Below the pieces are notes generated by a model that saw only the letters and a program-made list of their open reading frames with translations, did no database searches and had not been told where the DNA came from. From Bacteroidales bacterium (lineage in GTDB: Bacteria > Bacteroidota > Bacteroidia > Bacteroidales > GCA-2748055): 64,000 bases of DNA. Location: positions 1-64,000 of the forward strand of contig JARGFP010000010.1 in NCBI GenBank assembly GCA_029210585.1. Direction: 5' to 3'. Below are positions 44,652 to 52,363 of this stretch, in pieces (within the stretch, counting starts at the first letter, position 1; each line of letters opens with the position of its first letter). The position numbers were made by a program, and so were the translations under genes.

Positions 44652-45953
44652 ATGAGAAGATTACTGACAATTTTTGCGGTTATTGCTGTTATCTGCGTGT
44701 TGCGATTGTTTGTTACACCGGGCGGACAATTCAGCGAAGCACAGGCTGCTGAAGGCCAGGAGGTCATTGCAGAGGCGGATGACGAGCCCGAAACCATATT
44801 GGAGACAACAGTTGAGGGACTCAGGCAGTTTTACAGGTTCACGGGATTCAGGAATGCCACGGCAGGACACATCATCATGATTGCTGTGGGACTGCTCTTT
44901 ATTTTCCTGGCCATTAAATATGACTATGAACCGTTGCTGCTGATTCCCATCGGGGCAGGGATCATTATGGGAAATATTCCTTTTTTCCAGGCGGAAGGCG
45001 TGAATCTCCAGGTTGGGATTTACGAGGAAGGCAGCGTGATGAACTATCTCTATTTCGGAGTGATGCGCGGAGTGTACCCGCCCCTGATATTTTTAGGAAT
45101 CGGCGCCATGACCGACTTTTCCTCGCTGATCTCAAGGCCAAGGCTGATGCTGCTGGGAGCCGCGGCGCAGGTAGGGATCTTCCTGACCTTCCTGGGCGCG
45201 TTGTGGCTTGGGTTCGATATCAGGGAATCCGGCGCTATCGGAATCATTGGCGGAGCCGATGGCCCGACTGCCATTTTCCTGTCTTCCAGGATCGCTGAAC
45301 ACCTTATTGGGCCCATCGCCATCGCTGCGTATTCATACATGGCCCTGGTACCGGTGATCCAGCCACCCATCATGCGGCTGATGACAACCAAGAAAGAACG
45401 GGTGATCCGCATGGCACCGCCACGCGCGGTCTCACAGACAGAAAAAATATTGTTCCCGATCATCGGGCTGATCATTACCGCGTTCATTTCACCCAGTGCG
45501 CTGCCGCTGCTGGGGATGTTGTTCTTCGGCAACCTGCTGAAGGAATCCACCCGTACCAAGCGGCTGGCGGAAACAGCGCGCACCTCCATGATCGATATCG
45601 TAACCATTGTCCTGGGACTTACCGTGGGAGCATCCACGCAGGCAGACCGGTTCCTGACCACCGATTCACTCATCATTTTCGGTCTCGGGGCCCTCTCTTT
45701 CATGGTGGCGACCGCCGGCGGAATCTTCTTTGCCAAAGTGATGAATGTCTTTACACCCGAAGATCGGAAACTTAACCCGCTGATTGGTGCAGCAGGGGTG
45801 TCGGCTGTTCCCGACAGTGCCAGGGTGGTGCAGAATTTTGGTTTGAAGGAAGATCCCTCCAACCACCTGCTGATGCATGCCATGGCACCGAATGTCGCCG
45901 GTGTGATAGGCAGTGCCGTTGCAGCAGGGATCCTGCTGAGCTTTCTCTGGTAA
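44652..45953 (+). CDS. mmdB: Sodium-translocating decarboxylase beta subunit
   Basis: This 433-residue membrane protein decarboxylates carboxybiotin and drives Na+ out of the cell. GIGAMTDFSSLISRP, FDIRESGAIGIIGGADGPTA (an Asp essential in OadB) and the second-half LGLTVGASTQADRFL / LIGAAGVSAVPDSARVVQ are hallmark OadB/GcdB/MmdB segments. About nine to eleven helices are seen. The N-terminal 70 residues, with one additional helix and an acidic stretch (EAQAAEGQEVIAEADDEPE), are longer than in the classical subunit, as is usual in Bacteroidota. It closes the five-gene mce-mmd group. Confidence 0.93.
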   Translation: MRRLLTIFAVIAVICVLRLFVTPGGQFSEAQAAEGQEVIAEADDEPETILETTVEGLRQFYRFTGFRNATAGHIIMIAVGLLFIFLAIKYDYEPLLLIPIGAGIIMGNIPFFQAEGVNLQVGIYEEGSVMNYLYFGVMRGVYPPLIFLGIGAMTDFSSLISRPRLMLLGAAAQVGIFLTFLGALWLGFDIRESGAIGIIGGADGPTAIFLSSRIAEHLIGPIAIAAYSYMALVPVIQPPIMRLMTTKKERVIRMAPPRAVSQTEKILFPIIGLIITAFISPSALPLLGMLFFGNLLKESTRTKRLAETARTSMIDIVTIVLGLTVGASTQADRFLTTDSLIIFGLGALSFMVATAGGIFFAKVMNVFTPEDRKLNPLIGAAGVSAVPDSARVVQNFGLKEDPSNHLLMHAMAPNVAGVIGSAVAAGILLSFLW

Positions 45954-46035
45954 CATTGCTTTTAAACATAACCGCCAGAACACCGTGGCAGGATGCACTG
46001 CGTATTTTTGTTAATGATTCATAACCCCGGATTTC

Positions 46036-47238
46036 ATGGAAAAAACAGGAGTGGCCGGCAATACCGGTGATAAAGTAAGGTCAGACTGCTGGGTCTCCGT
46101 TACACTCAACGACCACGGCGGACCGCGTGTGCACCTCACAAGCAAAGTCAGCTCCATCTATGGAGAAAGCATACACGCATTGTTCAGCGAGGTACTCGAG
46201 TTTTACGGGATCAGTGATGCAGAAGTGACCATCATGGACAGTGGTGCATTGCCCCATGTCCTGGCTGCCAGGCTGGAAGCGGCGATCAGGAAGGTGTCCA
46301 ATACCAGGAAAGCTTTTTTACTGCCGGAAATCGGGCGCAAGGTGCTTCCTGCACCAGGGGATCGTTTCCGGATGTCACGGCTCTATCTCCCCGGCAATAA
46401 TCCCGCCATGATGATCAATGCCGGAATTCACGAGCCGGATGGCATCATTCTCGACCTCGAGGATTCAGTGGCCCCGGACCGGAAGGATGAAGCACGTATC
46501 CTGGTCAGGAATGCCTTGCGGAATGTCGACTTCTACGGGGCCGAACGCATGGTGAGGATCAACCAGTTGCCACTGGGACTCGAGGATGCAGCAGTGGTTG
46601 CACCACATGGCGCCGATCTTCTCCTCATACCCAAGTGCGAGGAGGCCTGGCAGGTGCAAAAGGTGGAAGAAGTGGTACGCGCGACGATGGACAGTGAAGG
46701 CATCAAAAGGGAAATCCTGTACATGCCGATCATAGAAAGCGCCCTGGGGGTCGAAAATGCATTTAAAATCGCAACCGCATCAAAGAATGTTGTTGCCATG
46801 GCCATCGGGCTGGAAGATTTTACTGCCGACCTGGGTGTGGCCCGCACGCAGCAGGGGACAGAATCGTTCTATGCACGTACACGCATTGTAAATGCATGCA
46901 AGGCGGCCGGAATCCAGCCGATCGATTCAGTATACTCCGATGTGGCAAACATGGAGGGATTGCTCGAAAATGTGAAAGCTTCAGCGGCACTGGGATTCGA
47001 GGGCATGGGATGTATCCACCCCGGGCAAATCAGGGTGATACACGAAGGCTTCAAACCCTCAGCAACTGATATTGAAAAAGCCCTGGAGATCACTGCAGCG
47101 TACAAAGAGGTCAGGGAAAAAGGACTGGGTGTGGTGTCGCTGGGATCGAAAATGATCGATGCACCGGTGGTGAAGCGTGCCGAACAAATCCTGCTGCTTG
47201 CCAAAAAGTTTAAATTGTTGGCAACTGACAGGTCCTGA
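46036..47238 (+). CDS. citE: Citrate lyase CitD-CitE fusion (acyl carrier plus beta subunit)
   Basis: This is a 400-residue protein. Residues 1-90 resemble the acyl carrier CitD: GDKVRSDCWV holds a Ser where CitD carries its phosphoribosyl-dephospho-CoA, and DSGALPHVLAARLEAAI matches the CitD end. Residues 100-400 are the HpcH/HpaI aldolase-fold beta subunit CitE, with SRLYLPGNNPAMM, DGIILDLEDSVAPD, MPIIESALGVENAF and GLEDFTADLGV. It cleaves citryl groups into oxaloacetate and an acetyl-carrier. CitF lies downstream on the same strand. The fusion puts carrier and lyase in one chain. CitC, CitX and CitG for prosthetic-group loading are not in the window. It begins 83 bases after the sodium pump operon and may share its transcript. 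Confidence 0.88.
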   Translation: MEKTGVAGNTGDKVRSDCWVSVTLNDHGGPRVHLTSKVSSIYGESIHALFSEVLEFYGISDAEVTIMDSGALPHVLAARLEAAIRKVSNTRKAFLLPEIGRKVLPAPGDRFRMSRLYLPGNNPAMMINAGIHEPDGIILDLEDSVAPDRKDEARILVRNALRNVDFYGAERMVRINQLPLGLEDAAVVAPHGADLLLIPKCEEAWQVQKVEEVVRATMDSEGIKREILYMPIIESALGVENAFKIATASKNVVAMAIGLEDFTADLGVARTQQGTESFYARTRIVNACKAAGIQPIDSVYSDVANMEGLLENVKASAALGFEGMGCIHPGQIRVIHEGFKPSATDIEKALEITAAYKEVREKGLGVVSLGSKMIDAPVVKRAEQILLLAKKFKLLATDRS

Positions 47239-47242
47239 GAGA

Positions 47243-47330
47243 CAACGGAAACGCCTTCGGATAACTACGTAAGCACACTACTTAAGAGCATCGGGAAATC
47301 AACGGACGCGCCTTGAGAAAACTACGACAG
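47243..47330. repeat. 57-bp diverged direct repeat between citDE and citF
   Basis: CAACGGA(AA/CG)CGCCTT begins at 47243 and 47300, and each copy is followed by a similar ...AACTACG segment. It fills most of the 160-bp gap that separates the two citrate lyase genes. Confidence 0.5.
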
Positions 47331-47400
47331 AACCTTTCGGAAACCATGATGCCACATTGAAAGTGAATAGATAATAAGAAAAAAACCAGCAACCAGTGAT

Positions 47401-48951
47401 ATGAAATTTACAGAAAACGCAGCAGGCAGGAAAGTCCCCGTAATGGTCAACGGACAGGAGATGGTTCCTTATAAAGGCGTGGGGAAGCACAAGCCGGCCG
47501 GTAGGAAACATGCTCCTGCAATTGCAAGTTGTGCCGATTACCCCGCAGATGGCAACAAGCGTGTGGACAACCTCAGGGAGGCACTGGTAAAAGCAGGGCT
47601 CACCGACGGGATGACCATTTCCACCCACCACCATTTCAGGAACGGCGACCTGCTGGCCAACCGCGTCTTCGATATTGCACATGAAATGGGTGTGAAAGGA
47701 CTCAGGTGGTTCCCGTCTGCCTCGTTCCCATGTCATGCACATCTCATCAAATACCTGGAAGACGGTACAATCCACCATATCCAAGGAAGTATGAATGGTC
47801 CCCTCGGAAAGTTTGTCTCTGAAGGAGGCATGCAGGGAACAGGTGTATTGCGTTCACATGGAGGTCGTTACCAGGCTATACAGGACGGGGAAGTAACAAT
47901 CGATATCGCGGTGATAGGCGCTCCCACTGCCGATCCCTTTGGAAATGCAAATGGTCTGTATGGCAACTCTGCCTGCGGGTTGCTGGGATTTGCACTTGCC
48001 GATTCCCAGTATGCGGATAAGGTAATCGTGGTGACCGATAACATGGTCGAATTTCCCTGTATACCCTGGCAGATCCAGGGGAACTACGTGGATTTCACCG
48101 TGCAGGTTGACAAGCTGGGCGACCCTGAACAGATCGTGTCAGGCACCACGGAGATTACACGTTCACCCGACCGGCTCCTGCTGGCCGAGCTGACTGCAAC
48201 ATTCTGTGATGCAGCCGGGATTATCAGGGATGGTTTTTCGTTCCAGAGCGGGGCAGGAGGGACCTCCCTTGCTGTAGGAGAATATTTCCGGAAAATCATG
48301 CAGGAGAAAAACATCCGGGCACGCTTTGCCAGGGGTGGCAGCAACAAGTACCTGGTATCGATGCTCAGGGACGGGCTGGTGGAGTACATACTCGATGGAC
48401 AGACTTTCGACCTGGACGGCGTACAGAGTATGGCTCAAAACGCCGGACATGTATGGACCAGTCCGTTTACAAGCTATAACTACCATGGCAAAGGCAATTT
48501 TGCCGGTATGGTGGATGTGGTGATCCTGGGTGCCACCGAAGTGGATACGGACTTCAATGCCAACGTGGTTACCCATTCCGACGGGTACCTGCTGCACGGG
48601 CTCGGTGGATGGCAGAATTGCCTCTTTTCCAAAACCGTCATTCTCCCGGTACCCCTGTTCAGGGACAGGATTCCTGTAATCAGGGACCGCGTTACCACGC
48701 TTTGCGGACCGGGGGAACTGATCGATGTGATTGTTACCGAACGCGGCATTGCCATTAATCCCCTCCGGAAAGACCTGCTGGAAAAGGTTGAAGGTGCAGG
48801 ACTCCCCATCAGGACCATACAGGAACTCAAGGAAGAAGCGGAAAGCATCTGTGGCGTGCCCCAAACTCCTGCGCCGGGGGAGGAAGTAGCTGCAGTGATT
48901 AAATGGGTGGATGGAACCCTGCTGGATACCGTGTACAGGGTAAAGAGCTGA
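47401..48951 (+). CDS. citF: Citrate lyase alpha subunit (citrate CoA-transferase)
   Basis: This 516-residue subunit swaps the acetyl group of the carrier for citrate. TENAAGRKVPVMVNGQ, ISTHHHFRNGDLLANRVFD, GVKGLRWFPSASFPCHAHLI and SFQSGAGGTSLAVGEYF are standard CitF segments. The end VKWVDGTLLDTVYRVK is the usual CitF terminus, so the gene is intact although a broken sigma-factor gene begins within bases of its stop. With the CitDE fusion it forms a complete set of lyase subunits. Oxaloacetate released from citrate could be reduced through malate and fumarate to succinate, and so feed the methylmalonyl-CoA decarboxylase encoded upstream; that link is an inference. Confidence 0.93.
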   Translation: MKFTENAAGRKVPVMVNGQEMVPYKGVGKHKPAGRKHAPAIASCADYPADGNKRVDNLREALVKAGLTDGMTISTHHHFRNGDLLANRVFDIAHEMGVKGLRWFPSASFPCHAHLIKYLEDGTIHHIQGSMNGPLGKFVSEGGMQGTGVLRSHGGRYQAIQDGEVTIDIAVIGAPTADPFGNANGLYGNSACGLLGFALADSQYADKVIVVTDNMVEFPCIPWQIQGNYVDFTVQVDKLGDPEQIVSGTTEITRSPDRLLLAELTATFCDAAGIIRDGFSFQSGAGGTSLAVGEYFRKIMQEKNIRARFARGGSNKYLVSMLRDGLVEYILDGQTFDLDGVQSMAQNAGHVWTSPFTSYNYHGKGNFAGMVDVVILGATEVDTDFNANVVTHSDGYLLHGLGGWQNCLFSKTVILPVPLFRDRIPVIRDRVTTLCGPGELIDVIVTERGIAINPLRKDLLEKVEGAGLPIRTIQELKEEAESICGVPQTPAPGEEVAAVIKWVDGTLLDTVYRVKS

Positions 48952-48953
48952 CC

Positions 48954-49130
48954 ATCTTTGAACTCCCGGATGGATACAGGGTAGTATTGTTCCTTTACCT
49001 GGTCGAAGGATATGACCACGACGAGATATCAGAAATACTCGGTATTACAAATGCTACTTCCCGGACGCAATACCACAATGCGCGGAAGCAGCTTGCAAAG
49101 AAACTGAACGAATTAAAAGCAGTATCATGA
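48954..49130 (+). pseudogene. ECF sigma factor, only region 4 left
   Basis: About 58 codons encode FELPDGYRVVLFLYLVEGYD, HDEISEILGITNATSRTQYH and NARKQLAKKL. This is region 4 (the -35-binding helix-turn-helix) of a Bacteroidota ECF sigma factor. Region 2 and the natural start are missing; homology begins three bases after the citF stop. A deletion has evidently joined the two. An ATG-like start inside citF at 48903 would give a 75-residue fusion peptide of no clear function. The stop overlaps the start of the next gene (ATGA), the normal arrangement for a sigma/anti-sigma pair. Confidence 0.85.
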
Positions 49131-49669
49131 GTGACCTTGAAAAATACATCACAAAGATGCGCGGTGCACTGGACAGTGACGAACCCGCTTCGGGTCACCT
49201 GAAGCGATTCAGTAAAAAACTGAAAGCGCAGCAGCAACCGGTCCGGCGACTGAATTTCCGGCATGCATTGCAGATTGCTGCATCCATAGCCATTATTCTT
49301 GCATCCGGCATCGTGATCGTCAAATCGGGCAAAGGCGGCAGCAAAATGGCTGTAAATCCCGCTGCGGAGGAATTCCAGCAGACAAAAAACTTTTATGCAT
49401 CGCAGGTGAATGCCCGCTATGAGGACATCGCTTCCCTCCCATTTAATTCCGGGGAGGAGAAAGAAATGTTGCTTGAGGAACTTTCAGAAATGGATGCCTG
49501 GTACCAGGAACTTCTCAGGGAGCTGAATGCCAACCCGGGCGATGAACGTGCAATGAATGCGCTTATTCAGCATTACCAGCTCAAATTGCAGGTAATGGAT
49601 CAGATATTGGAACAATTGATACAAGTACAAAATAGTCAAACCAACGATTATGAAAACGCAAATATTTAA
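49127..49669 (+). CDS. Anti-sigma-factor-like single-pass membrane protein
   Basis: This is a 180-residue protein. The N-terminal 45 residues are charged and cytoplasmic (MSDLEKYITKMRGALDSDEP), one transmembrane helix follows (ALQIAASIAIILASGIVIV, about 46-66), and the rest is a helical domain that may form a coiled coil (EEKEMLLEELSEMDAWYQEL, DQILEQLIQVQNSQ). Position and topology are those of the anti-sigma or sigma-linked protein encoded after ECF factors in Bacteroidota. It overlaps the sigma remnant by ATGA and the next gene by 20 bases. With the sigma factor beheaded, it may now have no partner in cis. The sequence itself is not diagnostic. Confidence 0.65.
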   Translation: MSDLEKYITKMRGALDSDEPASGHLKRFSKKLKAQQQPVRRLNFRHALQIAASIAIILASGIVIVKSGKGGSKMAVNPAAEEFQQTKNFYASQVNARYEDIASLPFNSGEEKEMLLEELSEMDAWYQELLRELNANPGDERAMNALIQHYQLKLQVMDQILEQLIQVQNSQTNDYENANI

Positions 49670-50651
49670 AAACAGTAAATACTTCCTGCTGATGATCCTG
49701 TTTTCGGGGTCCGTCCTGACAATGTCAGGACAACCGGCAGAGAAAAAGATCAGCAGGGAATACAGTGTCAGCGAAGGATTTACACTTGGTATTGACAACA
49801 AGTACGGTGAAATAAATATCGTGAACTGGGAACAGGACAGGGTTACCGTCGATATCACCATTACCGTCGAGGCCAGGTCCGAATCAAAGGCCGAAGAGCT
49901 GCTCAAGCAGATCGAAATAGATATTTCCGAAAGCAAATCGGAAGTATATTTCGATACAGAGGTAGAGAAGATCAATGCCGGTGGCAAGACAACCATCAAT
50001 ATCAAATACGACGTGAAGGCGCCGGCTTACATTAATGCCATGCTGGAACAAAGTTACGGGGAGGTATATATCCAGGAACTTACAGGCACCGCAGAACTGG
50101 AGATCAGGTATGGCAGCCTGAGGGCCACTTCCCTGGTGAACAGGGAGCAAAACAGCTGGAATACGCTGGACCTGAAATATGGTAATGCTACTATTGAAAA
50201 CGTCAGCGCACTTTCAGCAGAAGTGATGTACAGCGAACTCACAGTGAATACGTCGCAGGTATTGGAAACCGAAAGCGCTTATTCCAAGCTTTTTTTCGGA
50301 ACGGTGTCGGAGTTGAGTGCTGAATGTAAATATGACAAGCTTAACGTGGATCTCCTGGAGGGCATCCTGGAAGTGGATGGCGCTTATACCAATGTATCTG
50401 TGGTCACTATTTCACAAGGATTCTCACAGGTTTTTATCGACCTTGCCTACGGGAACTTCAAGGCCGGACTGGAAAGCCAGGCTGCATTTGCAATTGAAGC
50501 AGAAGTATCATTTGGTTCGATCAGGATTCCCGATGGCGATTACGAGATGGAAAAGGAAGCCACCAACCAGGCAGTAAGGGGAACAATCGGCGGCAAGTCC
50601 GCTGCAAAGATTCTTGCCGATATCAAATACGGGAACCTGGTGCTTGAATAA
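49650..50651 (+). CDS. DUF4097-like exported beta-repeat protein
   Basis: This 333-residue exported protein has signal YFLLMILFSGSVLTMSGQ. The mature part is a beta-helix-like series of short strands with repeating patterns ending in Y-G (DNKYGEINI, EQSYGEVYI, EIRYGSLRA, DLKYGNATI, DLAYGNFKA, DIKYGNLVLE). This fits the DUF4097/putative auto-transporter adhesin head-like family. The gene overlaps the preceding one by 20 bases, completing a sigma, anti-sigma, DUF4097 group often seen in Bacteroidota. Function is unknown; a surface or envelope-stress role is inferred only from that context. A strong terminator follows. Confidence 0.75.
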   Translation: MKTQIFKNSKYFLLMILFSGSVLTMSGQPAEKKISREYSVSEGFTLGIDNKYGEINIVNWEQDRVTVDITITVEARSESKAEELLKQIEIDISESKSEVYFDTEVEKINAGGKTTINIKYDVKAPAYINAMLEQSYGEVYIQELTGTAELEIRYGSLRATSLVNREQNSWNTLDLKYGNATIENVSALSAEVMYSELTVNTSQVLETESAYSKLFFGTVSELSAECKYDKLNVDLLEGILEVDGAYTNVSVVTISQGFSQVFIDLAYGNFKAGLESQAAFAIEAEVSFGSIRIPDGDYEMEKEATNQAVRGTIGGKSAAKILADIKYGNLVLE

Positions 50652-50674
50652 ACCTCCGTTTCATTATAATTTCA

Positions 50675-50714
50675 ACACTCCCTGAATAATTGTATATTTA
50701 GGGAGTGTTTTTTT
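50675..50714 (+). terminator. Rho-independent terminator after the DUF4097-like gene
   Basis: ACACTCCCT (50675-50683) pairs perfectly with AGGGAGTGT (50700-50708) across a 16-base AT-rich loop and is followed by seven T. It begins 24 bases beyond the stop codon. Confidence 0.9.
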
Positions 50715-50774
50715 ATCGCGCAACAAAACCTTTGTGAACGAGCCGAATCAAATCTTACCAATTAATCTACCCAG

Positions 50775-51782
50775 ATGATGAAGTTATATGTATACACCAT
50801 GGCAGCCTTGCTGCTCAACGGATGCAATCCCGGTTCAGCGGGAGAAAACCAGGTGGCCCGGACATCAGATCCGCTGCCTTATGAATATGCCATCGTGATT
50901 CACGGTGGAGCAGGAGGGGCCACCCGGGAAGGACTTGGAGAAGAGGGCATTGCCGCATACGAGGCTTCCATGGATTCTGCCTTGCAGATTGGCCTGGAAA
51001 TACTCCGTTCAGGCGGCCCGGGGATCGATGCAGTGGAAAAGGTGATCAGGTACCTGGAGGACAACCCGCTTTACAATGCCGGCAGGGGAGCAGCCCTTAC
51101 CAGTGAAGGAATTGCTGAACTGGACGCGAGCATCATGCGTGGTTCAGACCTGGAGGCAGGTGCAGTAACCGGGCTCACTGAAGTACGTCACCCGATCAGT
51201 GCCGCCAGGCGGGTTATGGACAGCTCGGTGCATGTCATGTTCTCCGGTCCGGGTGCCACGATATTCGCCAGGTCGCAGGGACTGGAAGTGGTTCCGCCAT
51301 CCTTCTTCATTACCGAATCCAGCCAACGCTCCCTGGAACGTTCGCTCAGGGCAAACAAATTCGGTACGGTGGGATGCGTGGTGCTGGATACACACGGGGA
51401 CCTGTATGCGGGGACATCCACCGGCGGGATTACCAATAAAAAGCATGGCAGGGTAGGTGACGTGCCCGTGATCGGGGCCGGCACCTATGCCAAAAATGAT
51501 GTTGCAGGAGTATCCTGTACTGGTCAGGGTGAATATTTTATACGCATCACCGCAGCCAGAGAGGTGACCGCGCTGATGGAATACAAAGACTATTCCGTTG
51601 AAGAGGCTGCAAGGGAAGTCATCCACCAACAGATCGAAGGGATGGGGGCCCGCGGGGGGATCATCTGTCTTGACAGGTACGGACGTGTTGCCATGGAATT
51701 CAATACCTCTGCGATGTTCAGGGCGTATGGCAATTCCGATGGAACACACCTGGTGAAGATATTTCCCGGTGAGGGATCCTGA
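50775..51782 (+). CDS. Isoaspartyl peptidase/L-asparaginase (Ntn-hydrolase)
   Basis: This 335-residue lipoprotein starts with LYVYTMAALLLNGC, the Cys at about 17. IVIHGGAGGATREG opens the domain and PLYNAGRGAALTSEG follows. The autocleavage site is Gly-Thr in KFGTVGCVVLDTHG, where Thr becomes the N-terminal nucleophile of the beta subunit; TGQGEYFIR and RGGIICLD are downstream blocks. It hydrolyses isoaspartyl dipeptides or asparagine, here on the periplasmic side. Two adjacent ATGs (50775, 50778) are possible starts. It ends one base before the stop of the convergent HD gene. Confidence 0.92.
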   Translation: MMKLYVYTMAALLLNGCNPGSAGENQVARTSDPLPYEYAIVIHGGAGGATREGLGEEGIAAYEASMDSALQIGLEILRSGGPGIDAVEKVIRYLEDNPLYNAGRGAALTSEGIAELDASIMRGSDLEAGAVTGLTEVRHPISAARRVMDSSVHVMFSGPGATIFARSQGLEVVPPSFFITESSQRSLERSLRANKFGTVGCVVLDTHGDLYAGTSTGGITNKKHGRVGDVPVIGAGTYAKNDVAGVSCTGQGEYFIRITAAREVTALMEYKDYSVEEAAREVIHQQIEGMGARGGIICLDRYGRVAMEFNTSAMFRAYGNSDGTHLVKIFPGEGS

Positions 51783-51783
51783 C

Positions 51784-52359
51784 TCAGGGTTGCAACCGCT
51801 CCTTGAAGGGCAGGAAGGTCATGAAGTCGGCATGATGAACGATGTAGGCTTCCACAGACCTTTTTACCATGTTCCCTTCCCCGGCATGGGTGGCAATGAT
51901 GTGGCAGATCTCGGGAGGGACACCGCATTTTTCCGCCAGGGAAACCCCTGAGAAGGGATGCCTCAGGTATTTACCATAGCGACCCTGTACTGCCTTCCCT
52001 TCCGCATCCAGCTCATATTCAAGTAATTTTCCCACATCAGCAAGAATGGCCCCGGCGATCAGCACATCCATGTTCACGGGAAGTGCATCCCCGAAGAATT
52101 CATTCATTTTTTTGCCACTCTCCCGCGCGATATGCACCACCGCGCGCTTGTGATCCATGAAACTCACCGTGAGATCGGGTCCGCACAAAAGCGTGAAAGG
52201 GATGACCCGCAAATCAGCGGGACCCAGTACACTTTGTTCAAGGGCCATCTGCCAGGTGGCCGTTACCTTTTCCCTTAGTTGCCTGTCGCTGATCCATACG
52301 ATCTCGGGCCACAGGTCGAGTATTTCTTTTGCTTTCACTCCTGTTTGATTTATGATCAT
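51784..52359 (-). CDS. HD-domain phosphohydrolase-like protein
   Basis: This 191-residue cytoplasmic protein has an HD-superfamily metal site: His in DHKRAVVHIA, the HD-equivalent GAILADVGKLLE, then RHPFSGVSLAE, IIATHAGEG and the last Asp in IVHHADF. ATG at 52359 begins only four bases after the stop of the dehydrogenase gene, so co-expression is likely; a longer start would overlap that gene. HD proteins act on nucleotides or phosphate esters, and the true substrate is not readable. Coupling to an isocitrate-type dehydrogenase is unusual, and I do not know its meaning. Confidence 0.8.
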   Translation of the reverse strand: MIINQTGVKAKEILDLWPEIVWISDRQLREKVTATWQMALEQSVLGPADLRVIPFTLLCGPDLTVSFMDHKRAVVHIARESGKKMNEFFGDALPVNMDVLIAGAILADVGKLLEYELDAEGKAVQGRYGKYLRHPFSGVSLAEKCGVPPEICHIIATHAGEGNMVKRSVEAYIVHHADFMTFLPFKERLQP

Positions 52360-52363
52360 GTTG

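Noticed and set aside
42298-45953. Oxaloacetate decarboxylase pump
   Set aside because: The alpha subunit is a crotonase-type carboxyltransferase, not the pyruvate-carboxylase-like OadA, and methylmalonyl-CoA epimerase heads the operon.
48903-49130. A complete small regulator gene
   Set aside because: The first 17 codons are simply citF read in another frame. Only the part from 48954 has sigma region 4 homology, so it is a truncated gene.
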